64,000 nucleotides of DNA, taken from NCBI GenBank assembly GCA_030609325.1, contig JAUWCL010000007.1, forward strand, positions 20,629 through 84,628, written 5' to 3'. Below, in pieces: positions 11,668 through 21,482 of this stretch; position 1 is the first letter of the stretch, and each line of letters opens with the position of its first letter. This DNA is from Candidatus Krumholzibacteriota bacterium (GTDB taxonomy: Bacteria > Krumholzibacteriota > Krumholzibacteriia > Krumholzibacteriales > Krumholzibacteriaceae). The notes beneath the pieces were generated by a model, which made no database searches, had not been told where the DNA came from, and saw nothing but the letters and a program-made list of their open reading frames with translations. Both the position numbers and the translations under genes were made by a program.

Positions 11668-11716
11668 GGGACATTATTCAGGCTTTCCGACACCAGGCAG
11701 GGAAAGGACTACACCA

Positions 11717-12163
11717 GTGACCGGCAGAGATGACAACGAACGCATCAGAGAGATCATCTCCTGGATAATTGAAAACGAACCGGAAGACCATTACGATCCC
11801 GGGACCCTGTACGCGAGACTCGAGAATATGGGTTACTCCCCTGAGGAGATCCGCCAGGCCATGCTTCTTCTCGACACCGATTCGGTAAGGGGCGGTATAA
11901 TCGCCGATGACGGGTTCGACAGGGGCACCCGCATTCTGTCCTCAATGGAGAGGGGCATGCTCAGCCTCGAGGCACAGGGCTGGCTCCTGTGGCTGCGGAG
12001 CACCGGGTGGATATCGGAGATACATCTGAGCCTGATCATAGAGAGCGCGGGACTGGAGTACAGGCCTCCCGCTTCACTCGAGGAAGTGATGGAGATAGCA
12101 CTGCGGTACGTTCCTTCGATACCGGGTGAGTACGAAGAGAATGGGAGCGGCAATATCAACTGA
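11717..12163 (+). CDS. DUF494 / Smg-like protein
   Basis: GTG start; small acidic helical protein with ..ERGMLSLEAQGWLLWLRSTGWISE.. resembling Smg; located immediately upstream of topA as in other bacteria. Confidence 0.6.
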   Translation: MTGRDDNERIREIISWIIENEPEDHYDPGTLYARLENMGYSPEEIRQAMLLLDTDSVRGGIIADDGFDRGTRILSSMERGMLSLEAQGWLLWLRSTGWISEIHLSLIIESAGLEYRPPASLEEVMEIALRYVPSIPGEYEENGSGNIN

Positions 12164-12169
12164 GGACGC

Positions 12170-14371
12170 GTGAAAGTGGATAAAGTACTCGTCATAGTAG
12201 AGTCGCCTGCCAAGGCGCGGACAATAAAGAAGTATCTCGGGAAGGGGTACGACGTAAAGGCATCCGTCGGACACATCCGTGACCTGCCGAAGCGTGAGCT
12301 CGGCATAGATGTGGAGAAGGACTTCAAACCGAAATACGTAAGCATGCGCGCAAAGAGCAAGGTCCTCAAGGAACTGCGAGACAAGGCCTCGGAAAGTTCG
12401 AGCGTACTCCTGGCTACCGATATGGACCGCGAGGGAGAGGCGATAGCCTGGCATCTCGAGGAGCTTCTTAAGAAGACAGGCGCACCGATCAAGAGGATCA
12501 TATTCAACGAGATCACGAAGAACGCGATCAAGGAAGCGGTCGATCATCCCAGGGACATCGACATCGACAAGGTGAACGCTCAGCAGGCGCGCAGGATACT
12601 CGACCGCCTCGTCGGCTATCTCGTCAGCCCAGTTCTTTGGAAGATATTCTATCGCGGACTGTCGGCCGGTCGTGTACAGACTGTCGGGCTCCGTCTCATT
12701 TGCGAGCGTGAAAACGAGATCAAGGCATTCATCCCGGTCGAGTACTGGACGATAGAAGGAGTACTGTGCTGCGGCGGAGACAGGGATTTCGAGGCGAAGC
12801 TTCTGAAGATCGCCGGTAAAAAACCGGAGATCGTATCTGAAGCGGAAGCACGCAGCATCGTCGAGGAGATAAAAGCCTCGGAGATCGTGATCGAGGCTGT
12901 CAGGGACAGGAAGAAGAAGAGAAATCCCCAGCCTCCGTTCATCACCAGTACGCTGCAGAGAGAAGCGGCCGGACGACTCGGCTTCTCGGCAAAGAGGACG
13001 ATGGCCGTCGCCCAGCAGCTCTACGAGGGTATCGTGCTGGGTAAAGAGGGTTCGGTCGGACTGATAAGCTACATGAGGACCGATTCCACCCGCGTGAGCC
13101 AGGAGGCCTGGGCGCAGGGAAAGAAGTGGATAGAGGAAAACCTGGGTAAGGACCATGTCGGCGTAGGGCGGAGGCATGCGAAGGGCAAGCTCGCCCAGGA
13201 CGCGCACGAGGCGATCAGGCCGACCGATTCGTACAAGAAACCGGAAAACGTGTCGTCTTTCCTTACGAAAGACCAGAAGGCCCTGTACGATCTGATATGG
13301 AGGAGATTCCTATCATCGCTCGCATCGCCGGCTGTATACGACGTACGCGAGATCGACATCGCGGCGGGTGACGACTATCTTCTGCGGGCCGGGGGCAGGA
13401 AGCTCGTTCACCCTGGATTCCTCGCTCTTTATCCAGACAGGCAGGTCGAGGAGGGCAGCTGGATACCCGACCTGTCCGAGGGAGAGGCGGTCGATATCAG
13501 GAGTCTCGACGCTTCACAGCACTTCACCGAGCCGCCTCCGAGATTCACCGAGGCTTCGTTGATCAAGGAGCTCGAGGACAAGGGCATCGGGCGCCCGAGC
13601 ACGTACGCCAGCATCATCAGCATCATCCAGGACCGTGGTTACGTTGAAAAGGACGGAAGGGCCTTCAACCCGACCGATCTCGGCGAGAAGGTCTGGGAAT
13701 CCCTTGCGGCGCTTTTCAACGATATCTTCGAGGTCGATTTCACCGCACGCATGGAAACCGAGCTCGACAAGGTCGAGGGATCGGAGGAAAAATGGCAGGA
13801 CGTAGTCAGGTTCTACTACGATCCGCTCCTGATCGACCTCGAAAAGTTCAGTGACCGCAGGGACGAATTAAAGAAGCTCGTACAGGAGGAGACGGACGAG
13901 GACTGCCCCAAATGCGGGCGCAAGCTGGTTAAAAAATGGAGCAGGAACGGCCCCTTCCTCGCGTGCCCCGGATTTCCAGAATGCCGCCATTCGAGATCAC
14001 TCGAGGAGGAGGAAGCTCTCGGCAGGGAGTGCCCGGAATGCGGCGGACAACTCGTGTACAAATCGGGAAGGTTCGGCAGATTCATTGCGTGCGGAAACTA
14101 TCCGGACTGCAAGTACACTGAGGCTGTTTCCCTCGGGATCTCATGCCCGGAGAAGGACTGCGACGGCCAGATCTCTGAGCGGAAGACCCGCAGAGGAAAG
14201 ATCTTCTACGGCTGCACCAGATATCCCAAGTGTAAATTCGCCAGCTGGGACAAGCCGGTCGAGCGGGAGTGCCCTTCATGCGGTAACCCCTGGATGGTGG
14301 AGAAGACCACCAAGAATAAGGGGAGCTTCCATCGCTGTCCCTCATGCAAACATGAGGTCGCTCCCGAATGA
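12170..14371 (+). CDS. topA: DNA topoisomerase I with three C-terminal zinc-ribbon modules
   Basis: VIVESPAKARTIKKYLG, LATDMDREGEAIAWHL, SYMRTDSTR, GIGRPSTYASII; CPKCG/CPECG zinc ribbons at C terminus. Confidence 0.97.
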   Translation: MKVDKVLVIVESPAKARTIKKYLGKGYDVKASVGHIRDLPKRELGIDVEKDFKPKYVSMRAKSKVLKELRDKASESSSVLLATDMDREGEAIAWHLEELLKKTGAPIKRIIFNEITKNAIKEAVDHPRDIDIDKVNAQQARRILDRLVGYLVSPVLWKIFYRGLSAGRVQTVGLRLICERENEIKAFIPVEYWTIEGVLCCGGDRDFEAKLLKIAGKKPEIVSEAEARSIVEEIKASEIVIEAVRDRKKKRNPQPPFITSTLQREAAGRLGFSAKRTMAVAQQLYEGIVLGKEGSVGLISYMRTDSTRVSQEAWAQGKKWIEENLGKDHVGVGRRHAKGKLAQDAHEAIRPTDSYKKPENVSSFLTKDQKALYDLIWRRFLSSLASPAVYDVREIDIAAGDDYLLRAGGRKLVHPGFLALYPDRQVEEGSWIPDLSEGEAVDIRSLDASQHFTEPPPRFTEASLIKELEDKGIGRPSTYASIISIIQDRGYVEKDGRAFNPTDLGEKVWESLAALFNDIFEVDFTARMETELDKVEGSEEKWQDVVRFYYDPLLIDLEKFSDRRDELKKLVQEETDEDCPKCGRKLVKKWSRNGPFLACPGFPECRHSRSLEEEEALGRECPECGGQLVYKSGRFGRFIACGNYPDCKYTEAVSLGISCPEKDCDGQISERKTRRGKIFYGCTRYPKCKFASWDKPVERECPSCGNPWMVEKTTKNKGSFHRCPSCKHEVAPE

Positions 14372-15690
14372 GGAGGGTGACCGTCATCGGCGGCGGTCTG
14401 GCCGGTTGCGAGGCCGCTCTCCAGTTGGCTTCCCGTAACATCTCTGTCAGAATGATCGAGATGAGGCCGGTCGTTGAGACGCCAGCGCACAGGACGTCCC
14501 TGCTCGCCGAGCTCGTTTGCAGCAACTCCCTCAAGTCTACAGATCCTGTCACGGCCTCGGGCCTTCTCAAGGCCGAGCTGAAGGCCCTCGGATGCAGACT
14601 TCTCGAGACGGCCTCCAGATGCGCAGTTCCTGCGGGCCATGCCCTCGCTGTGGACAGGGAGCTATTCGCCTCCGAAGTCACCTCCACAATCGAGCGTTCT
14701 CCACTGATAGAGGTAGAGCGCATGGAGCAGGCCGCCTTGCCGGTGAACGGATGCGCAATCGTCGCCACCGGCCCTCTGACTTCGGACAGCCTTTCCACCT
14801 CGATAGAGGAGCATTTCGAGGGCGGAAGGCTCTATTTCTACGACGCGATCTCCATATCGGTAGAGGCAGAGACCATCGACGAGTCGCTCATCTTCCGCGG
14901 GTCGCGTTACGGAAAGGGAGGAGACGATTATCTCAACATCCCCATTACCGAGAAAGGGTATTCCGATCTCGTTGGATTCCTGCTGGAAGCACCCAGGACG
15001 GAGAAGCGGGGATTCGAAAAGGGGCGGTATTTCGAAGCGTGCCTGCCGGTAGAGGTGATCGCCTCAAGGGGAGAGGAATCGCTGAGATACGGACCCCTGA
15101 AACCGAGGGGGCTCGCCGATCCATCGACCGGGAAGGAACCGCACGCAGTGCTGCAGCTACGCCAGGAGAAGCGGGACGGTTCGATGCTCGGCCTCGTAGG
15201 ATTCCAGACCCGCCTGACGCGTCCCGCGCAGAAGCAGCTCCTGAAGATGCTTCCCGGGCTGGAAGAGGCGACGGTATTAAGGTGGGGAGCGATCCACAGG
15301 AACACCTATCTCGACTCTCCACGCCTGCTCGACGATAGACAGATGTCGGCGAGGCAGGAGGGGCTTTTCTTCGCCGGACAACTTGTCGGAGTCGAGGGTT
15401 ACGTCGAGTCGATCGCCCACGGGCTTCTCACCGCACTCAATGCCGCCGCATACCTCGAGGGAAAGAGAATGCCCCTGCTTCCCGCCGACACGATTACGGG
15501 TGCCCTGCAGCGCCATCTCTCCGGCACTGAAGGGGATTTTCAGCCTATGAACGCCAACATGGGAATCCTGCCGCCGGTCATGGGAAACAGGAGGGAGCGA
15601 AAGGCGAGGAAGGCCGAAAGGGCGTTCGCCTCCCTCGATTGCTATCTTGCCGAAAACAGGACGTTTACGGACCGATCGGATTCTGCATAG
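14368..15690 (+). CDS. trmFO: Methylenetetrahydrofolate-tRNA-(uracil-5-)-methyltransferase (Gid family)
   Basis: VTVIGGGLAGCEAALQLA, ELVCSNSLKS, FAGQLVGVEGYVESIAHG; ATGA overlap with topA. Confidence 0.96.
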   Translation: MRRVTVIGGGLAGCEAALQLASRNISVRMIEMRPVVETPAHRTSLLAELVCSNSLKSTDPVTASGLLKAELKALGCRLLETASRCAVPAGHALAVDRELFASEVTSTIERSPLIEVERMEQAALPVNGCAIVATGPLTSDSLSTSIEEHFEGGRLYFYDAISISVEAETIDESLIFRGSRYGKGGDDYLNIPITEKGYSDLVGFLLEAPRTEKRGFEKGRYFEACLPVEVIASRGEESLRYGPLKPRGLADPSTGKEPHAVLQLRQEKRDGSMLGLVGFQTRLTRPAQKQLLKMLPGLEEATVLRWGAIHRNTYLDSPRLLDDRQMSARQEGLFFAGQLVGVEGYVESIAHGLLTALNAAAYLEGKRMPLLPADTITGALQRHLSGTEGDFQPMNANMGILPPVMGNRRERKARKAERAFASLDCYLAENRTFTDRSDSA

Positions 15691-15733
15691 CATCCTTGAT
15701 GATATTCCTCCGGCTGTGCTAGTATCGTCCCCT

Positions 15734-16666
15734 ATGATGGATAAAACGCTGAAGAGATATATGATCCATCTCGGAATAGAGAAAGGGGTCTCGGAGTCGA
15801 CCCTGCGGGCGTACGAGGGCGACATACTCCAGTTCTTCGCCTACCTGCGGGATTCCGGCGGCAGGGTGGATCCCTGCTCCACGGCTTCCGCGCACGTGAA
15901 GAGCTGGCTCGGCTCGCTCTCGAGAAACGGGTACACGGCGCGGAGCATATCGCGAAAGGTTGCTTCTCTCCGGAGCTTCTTCTCGTGGCTTGCGAGTCAT
16001 GGAGAGATAGAAAGGGACCCTACGCTCGGCATCTCGACCCCGAAGGCGGGTCGCGACCTTCCCGTCTTCGCAGGCAGGGAAGCGGTGAAAAGAATGATGG
16101 AGCTTCCGCCCGGGGATTCAAGGAAGGGATTGAGGGATAGGGCGGTCCTCGAGCTTCTCTACGGCACGGGGATGAGGTTGGCGGAGCTCTTCGGCTGCAG
16201 CGTCATGAGCTGCGATTTCAAGAGGGGAACGATCCGGGTCGTCGGAAAGCGCGACAAGGAGAGGATCCTTCCACTGAGCGGAGAAGCTTCCGCCAGTCTC
16301 GAAGCATGGATGAAGGAGATATTCGGGATACCTGGCGAGGCTTTTATGGACAGGGCCCGTTATACCGCTTTTTTTGCCGACAGACCGGGTACACCCCTCT
16401 TTCCCGGCCGCGGTGGAAAGAGCATCAGCAGGCGCACCATACAGCGCATCGTGAGGAAATACCTTGAGCAGGTCGCCGCGCTGACAAAGATGAGCCCCCA
16501 TGTAATGAGGCACACATTCGCCACACACCTTCTAGACGGGGGAGCAGACCTTCGCGCCGTTCAGGAACTTCTCGGCCATGTCGACCTTACGACGACACAG
16601 ATATATACGCACGTGACGATGGAAAAGCTGCGGGAGATTTATGACCGGTCCCATCCCAGGGCCTGA
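15734..16666 (+). CDS. xerC: Tyrosine recombinase (XerC-like)
   Basis: LLYGTGMRLAEL, SPHVMRHTFATHLLDGGADLRAVQELLGHVDLTTTQIYTHVT; position between trmFO and hslV. Confidence 0.9.
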   Translation: MMDKTLKRYMIHLGIEKGVSESTLRAYEGDILQFFAYLRDSGGRVDPCSTASAHVKSWLGSLSRNGYTARSISRKVASLRSFFSWLASHGEIERDPTLGISTPKAGRDLPVFAGREAVKRMMELPPGDSRKGLRDRAVLELLYGTGMRLAELFGCSVMSCDFKRGTIRVVGKRDKERILPLSGEASASLEAWMKEIFGIPGEAFMDRARYTAFFADRPGTPLFPGRGGKSISRRTIQRIVRKYLEQVAALTKMSPHVMRHTFATHLLDGGADLRAVQELLGHVDLTTTQIYTHVTMEKLREIYDRSHPRA

Positions 16667-16748
16667 GTAAGCTGCTGAATGCAGGAAAAGATTGAATCGG
16701 ACGGAGCGACGATTATATTACTATAAGCTGCGCCAGACGGAGGATGAG

Positions 16749-17276
16749 ATGTTCAGGGGAACGACGATACTCGGAGTGAAGACCGCGAACAGCGCCGCCC
16801 TCGGGGGAGACGGACAGGTAACCTTCGGAGACACGGTCGTAAAGCACGGCGCGAGGAAGATAAGAAACCTCAGGGACGGAGATGTCCTCGCGGGATTCGC
16901 GGGAAGCACAGCCGACGCGATGACCCTTTTCTCGAAGTTCGAGGGGAAACTCGATGAGCATGACGGCAACATCGTCAAGGGGGCCGTCGAGCTGGCAAGG
17001 GAGTGGCGAAGCGACAAGGTTCTCCGACACCTCGAGGCGCTGCTTGCCGTTGTGAGCAGGGAGCACTGCCTGATAATATCGGGCAAGGGTGACGTGGTGG
17101 AGCCGGACGACGGGATCGTTTCGATCGGCTCGGGCGGGCCTTACGCGCTAGCCGCCGCGAGGGCGTTTATCGAGAGCGGCAGGGAGGACGCCGTCGGCAT
17201 TGTCCAGGGCGCTCTGGAGATAACCTCGCAGATATGTATCTACACAAACGACCGGATAACGGTCGAATCGATCTGA
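16749..17276 (+). CDS. hslV: ATP-dependent protease peptidase subunit HslV (ClpQ)
   Basis: [12 protein letters not shown]...[42 protein letters not shown]. Confidence 0.96.
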   Translation: MFRGTTILGVKTANSAALGGDGQVTFGDTVVKHGARKIRNLRDGDVLAGFAGSTADAMTLFSKFEGKLDEHDGNIVKGAVELAREWRSDKVLRHLEALLAVVSREHCLIISGKGDVVEPDDGIVSIGSGGPYALAAARAFIESGREDAVGIVQGALEITSQICIYTNDRITVESI

Positions 17277-17291
17277 ATCAGGGGAATACCG

Positions 17292-18629
17292 ATGTACGAA
17301 CTGACGCCTAAGCAGATTGTCGGCGAACTCGATAAATACATCATCGGCCAGGACGAGGCGAAGCGGTCTGTAGCCATAGCCCTGAGGAACCGGTGGAGGA
17401 GAAAAAACGTCGAGGACTCGATAAGGGACGAGATACTTCCCAACAACATTATCATGATCGGCCCGACGGGAGTCGGAAAGACCGAGATAGCGAGAAGACT
17501 CGCAAGGCTTTCGCAGGCACCCTTCATCAAGGTCGAGGCCACTAAATTTACCGAAGTCGGATACGTCGGCCGTGACGTCGAGTCAATGATAAGAGACCTG
17601 GTGGAGATCGGCATCAGCATGGAGAAGGAGAAGGTCTACAAGGAGGTGGAGGATAGGGCTTCGCAACTCGCTGACGATAGGCTGCTCGACCTGCTGCTGC
17701 CGTCGGCCTCACAGGACGGGTCTGAGGATTCCGTTATGGAGGAGAGAAGGCAGCGCACCAAGGAGAAGCTGAAGAAGAAGCTCGATGAGGGCGCGCTCGA
17801 CGCAAGGGAAGTGACCATCGAGACATTCGAGCGCCCGTCGAACTGGATTGAGATCATTTCGGGTTCCGGTATCGAGGAGATGGGGCTCAAGTTTCCCGAC
17901 AACCTCGGGAACATGATGCCGAAGAAAAAGAAGGGAAGACGGGTTTCGGTCGAGGAAGCGCGGAAGATCCTCGAGGCGGAGGAAAGGGAAAAGCTCGTCG
18001 ACCACGACAAGGTGACTTCGAGTGCGCTGAAGGCGGTTGAAGAGACCGGTATAGTCTTCATCGACGAAATCGACAAGATCGCCGCGACGGGGCAGAAGTA
18101 CGGACCGGACGTCTCGAGGGAAGGCGTACAGAGGGACATCCTGCCGATCGTAGAGGGCTCGGCCGTAAACACGAAGTACGGAGTGGTCAAGACAGACCAT
18201 ATTCTCTTCATCGCGGCTGGGGCGTTTCACATGTCAAAACCATCAGATCTCATTCCCGAGCTGCAGGGCCGATTTCCGATAAGGGTCGAGCTCGACTCGC
18301 TTACGGCTGAGGATTTCGAGAGGATCCTTCTCGAGCCGGAAAACGCGCTTCTCAAGCAGTACATGGCGATTATCCAGACCGAGAGCTGCACGGTCACATT
18401 CACGAAGGGTGCCGTGAAGGAGATCGCCCGCGTGGCCTTCCTCGTCAACCGCAAGATGGAGAACATAGGAGCGCGGCGCCTGCATACCGTTATGACGACC
18501 CTTCTCGACGAGATACTGTTCGATCTCCCCAATCCGGAGATCGTAAAGATCACAATCAAGGAAAAAACAGTCAGGGATAAGCTGGAAAAGATCGTAGAGG
18601 ACGAAGATCTTGCAAGATACATACTGTAG
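17292..18629 (+). CDS. hslU: ATP-dependent protease ATPase subunit HslU (ClpY)
   Basis: [70 protein letters not shown]-terminal ARYIL. Confidence 0.98.
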   Translation: MYELTPKQIVGELDKYIIGQDEAKRSVAIALRNRWRRKNVEDSIRDEILPNNIIMIGPTGVGKTEIARRLARLSQAPFIKVEATKFTEVGYVGRDVESMIRDLVEIGISMEKEKVYKEVEDRASQLADDRLLDLLLPSASQDGSEDSVMEERRQRTKEKLKKKLDEGALDAREVTIETFERPSNWIEIISGSGIEEMGLKFPDNLGNMMPKKKKGRRVSVEEARKILEAEEREKLVDHDKVTSSALKAVEETGIVFIDEIDKIAATGQKYGPDVSREGVQRDILPIVEGSAVNTKYGVVKTDHILFIAAGAFHMSKPSDLIPELQGRFPIRVELDSLTAEDFERILLEPENALLKQYMAIIQTESCTVTFTKGAVKEIARVAFLVNRKMENIGARRLHTVMTTLLDEILFDLPNPEIVKITIKEKTVRDKLEKIVEDEDLARYIL

Positions 18630-18641
18630 GAAGGAGTCTGG

Positions 18642-19562
18642 ATGAAACTCGGGAAGAAGGATTTTCTGCGCATCACGGATTTCACCAGGGAAGAGCTCCA
18701 GGAAATCCTCGATCTCGCTATTAAGCAGAAACCCCTCGCACGCAACTTCACGCTCGAACACTCTCATCCGGGCCGTGTTCTGGTATGCATCTTCCATAAG
18801 CCGAGTCTGCGGACCAGGATCAGCTTCGAAGTGGCGATCAGGCAGCTCGGAGGCAGCAGCCTTTACATCACCGACAGGGAGATAGGAATAGGCAGCAGGG
18901 AAGCGCCGAAGGATATCGGCGAGGTTCTGTCACGTTATGTCGACGGGATCATGATCAGGACGTTCGAACAGAAGATGGTCGAAGAGCTGGCCTCGAACGC
19001 TTCCGTTCCCGTCATCAACGGTCTTACCGATCTGCTCCATCCCTGCCAGATCATGGGCGATCTCCAGACTATCATCGAGCACTGCGGGCTGATCGAAGGC
19101 AAGAAGATCGTCTTCATAGGTGACGGTAACAATGTCGCGAGGAGCTGGCTGAACGCCGCTGCGAGATTCCCGTTCAAGTTCGTTCTGACCTCTCCCGCCG
19201 GATACGAGATATCCGATTCGTACGTTGAAGAGGTTCGCGGCCTCGGCGATCCCGATTACGAGTGGATGGAGGATCCAAGGGAGGCGGTCCGCGGCGCGGA
19301 CGTGATCTATTCCGACGTGTGGGCCAGCATGGGCCAGGAATCGGAAAAGGCCGAGAGACTCAAGGCCTTCGAGACATACCGGGTCAACGAGGAACTGATG
19401 GCCCTCGCCGATGAGAATGCGGTATTCATGCACTGTCTTCCGGCTCACAGGGGAGAGGAAGTGACAGACGCCGTGATAGACGGGAAGCAATCCATCGTCT
19501 TCGACGAGGCGGAGAACCGCATGCATATCCAGCGGGCCATCATAGCGCTTCTCCTGAAGTAA
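18642..19562 (+). CDS. argF: Ornithine carbamoyltransferase
   Basis: FHKPSLRTRISFEVA (carbamoyl-phosphate motif, here FxKPSxRTR), HPCQIMGDLQT, MHCLPAHRGEEVTD. Confidence 0.92.
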   Translation: MKLGKKDFLRITDFTREELQEILDLAIKQKPLARNFTLEHSHPGRVLVCIFHKPSLRTRISFEVAIRQLGGSSLYITDREIGIGSREAPKDIGEVLSRYVDGIMIRTFEQKMVEELASNASVPVINGLTDLLHPCQIMGDLQTIIEHCGLIEGKKIVFIGDGNNVARSWLNAAARFPFKFVLTSPAGYEISDSYVEEVRGLGDPDYEWMEDPREAVRGADVIYSDVWASMGQESEKAERLKAFETYRVNEELMALADENAVFMHCLPAHRGEEVTDAVIDGKQSIVFDEAENRMHIQRAIIALLLK

Positions 19563-19572
19563 CGCGGGGAGC

Positions 19573-20649
19573 ATGGAATTGAGAAAAGCCCTGTTGCTTA
19601 CGACCGCGCTGACACTCCTGTCATGCGCGGTCATGGAGCCCCCTGAGGGAGGTCCGAAGGACGAGACCCCGCCCGAGGTGATCGGCATCATGCCCATACC
19701 GGGCAGTTCTGACGTAGACAGGAATTCTTCGATACGTATCACCTTCTCCGAGAAGATCGACGGGGACAGCTTCAAGAAACTCCTGCAGGTCTATCCGCCT
19801 CTCGCATTCGACAGGATCGGCGCAAAGGGCGAGATTTTCGAGATCAGATTCCGAGAGGAGCTCCCGGAGACGACTATCTGCGTAGTCATAAGGAAGGGGT
19901 ATGCCGATTATCACAATGTGAAGGGGACGAGCGCGATCAACTTCTGCTTCTCGACTGCCGATTCGATCGAGACTGGAAGCATCTCCGGAAGGAACCTCTT
20001 CAAAATGTCTCCCGATTCGACAGGCCTCGCGAAGCTTGTCGCGGTCTCCGCTATCGATTCGACGGGTGACGTGACGCGCGCGCTCGAGTCTAGGGTGGCC
20101 TTCTGCGGGAGAGACGGATCGTTCAGCTTCGAGTCGCTTCCAACCGACGGGACGATGTTCCGACTGTGGGTATTCATCGACAGGAACGGGGACACGAGAT
20201 TTTCACGTGGTGACGAGTTCTCGACCGTGCTGGAGGATACCTTCGTCCTCACGCCTGAAAGGCCCGCCATCGCAGGCCTGGAGATTAACATAATCGATCC
20301 CGATGAACCCGGCAGGATAGAGGGGACGATTACGGATCTGACCGGCTTCGGCATATCTCCGTCCGCGAGGTTCGAACCGCTCTTCGAAGACGGCACGACT
20401 CTCCTCGTTAGAGCCGATTCGACCGGACTGTACACGGTACACTCGATACCACCGGGCGATTACACGTTCACGGCGTTCATCGACGTTATTTCAGACAGCC
20501 TTCCCAGGTCGTACGCTGATCCTTCCGATTCAACGAGGACGCTGTATGAACCGTTCGCCGTCTATCCGGACACCGTGGTCGTACTGCCCGGTGCGAGGAT
20601 TACACTCGATCCGATTTATGTACAGAAGGATTCGAAGACAGATGAGTGA
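19573..20649 (+). CDS. Lipoprotein with N-terminal bacterial Ig-like (Big_5/SbsA-type) domain
   Basis: Lipobox LLSC; GGPKDETPPEVIGIMPIPGSSDVDRNSSIRITFSEKID typical of Ig-like 5 domain lipoproteins. Confidence 0.7.
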   Translation: MELRKALLLTTALTLLSCAVMEPPEGGPKDETPPEVIGIMPIPGSSDVDRNSSIRITFSEKIDGDSFKKLLQVYPPLAFDRIGAKGEIFEIRFREELPETTICVVIRKGYADYHNVKGTSAINFCFSTADSIETGSISGRNLFKMSPDSTGLAKLVAVSAIDSTGDVTRALESRVAFCGRDGSFSFESLPTDGTMFRLWVFIDRNGDTRFSRGDEFSTVLEDTFVLTPERPAIAGLEINIIDPDEPGRIEGTITDLTGFGISPSARFEPLFEDGTTLLVRADSTGLYTVHSIPPGDYTFTAFIDVISDSLPRSYADPSDSTRTLYEPFAVYPDTVVVLPGARITLDPIYVQKDSKTDE

Positions 20650-21466
20650 GTTCGAGTTTACCAAGATGCACGGCGCCGGAAACGACTTTATAATGATTGA
20701 TGACATGAATAGTGCCTTCGAGGAAAGACCTGAAAATATCGCCGCGCTCTGCGAGTTTCACCGCGGTATAGGAGCTGACGGCCTCATCCTGCTCAGGCCC
20801 TCCGAAGGACACGACTTCGAGATGAGGTATTTCAACAGCGACGGGAGCGAAGCCGAGATGTGCGGCAACGGCGCAAGGTGCGCCGCGATGTTCGCACGTG
20901 ACCGGGGGATCGCCGGGGAAAGACTGACTTTCTCCACGGGTGCGGGACCCGTCTCTGCAGAGGTGATCGGAGATTGTGTGAAGATCGGTCTCGAACCGGT
21001 CCAAGGAATCCGTCTCGCGATCGAGCTGCCGGGAGGCACGACGGCGGGGTTTGCAGTCATCGGGGTTCCACACGCGGCGATAATGGTCGACGACGTGAGA
21101 AGCTGGGAAAGGGAGAGATTCGTCGAGACGGCGAGAGGGATCAGGTTCGATCCGGTTTTCGAGCCGGCAGGGACTAATGTCAATATCGTCACCGTTGACT
21201 CTCCCCAAAGCCTCGTCTACAGGACGTACGAGAGGGGCATCGAGGACGAGACGCTCGCATGCGGGACCGGAGCGCTCGGCGTATCCGTGATAGCCGCGCA
21301 CATGGGGCTCGTCTCGCCGCCTGTAACATGCGAGACGTCAGGCGGTGATATACTCGAGACCGGTTTCGAGCTCACGGGAGACGGGGCGAAACGATGCACC
21401 CTCGCTGGTCCCGCGAAAATCGCTTTCAGGGGAATTGCAGATCTTTCCCGTTATCTTTCCAGATGA
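20642..21466 (+). CDS. dapF: Diaminopimelate epimerase
   Basis: FTKMHGAGNDFIMID, MRYFNSDGSEAEMCGNGARC, ACGTGALG; ATG overlaps previous stop. Confidence 0.96.
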   Translation: MSEFEFTKMHGAGNDFIMIDDMNSAFEERPENIAALCEFHRGIGADGLILLRPSEGHDFEMRYFNSDGSEAEMCGNGARCAAMFARDRGIAGERLTFSTGAGPVSAEVIGDCVKIGLEPVQGIRLAIELPGGTTAGFAVIGVPHAAIMVDDVRSWERERFVETARGIRFDPVFEPAGTNVNIVTVDSPQSLVYRTYERGIEDETLACGTGALGVSVIAAHMGLVSPPVTCETSGGDILETGFELTGDGAKRCTLAGPAKIAFRGIADLSRYLSR

Positions 21467-21482
21467 ATCCCGGATTCAACTT

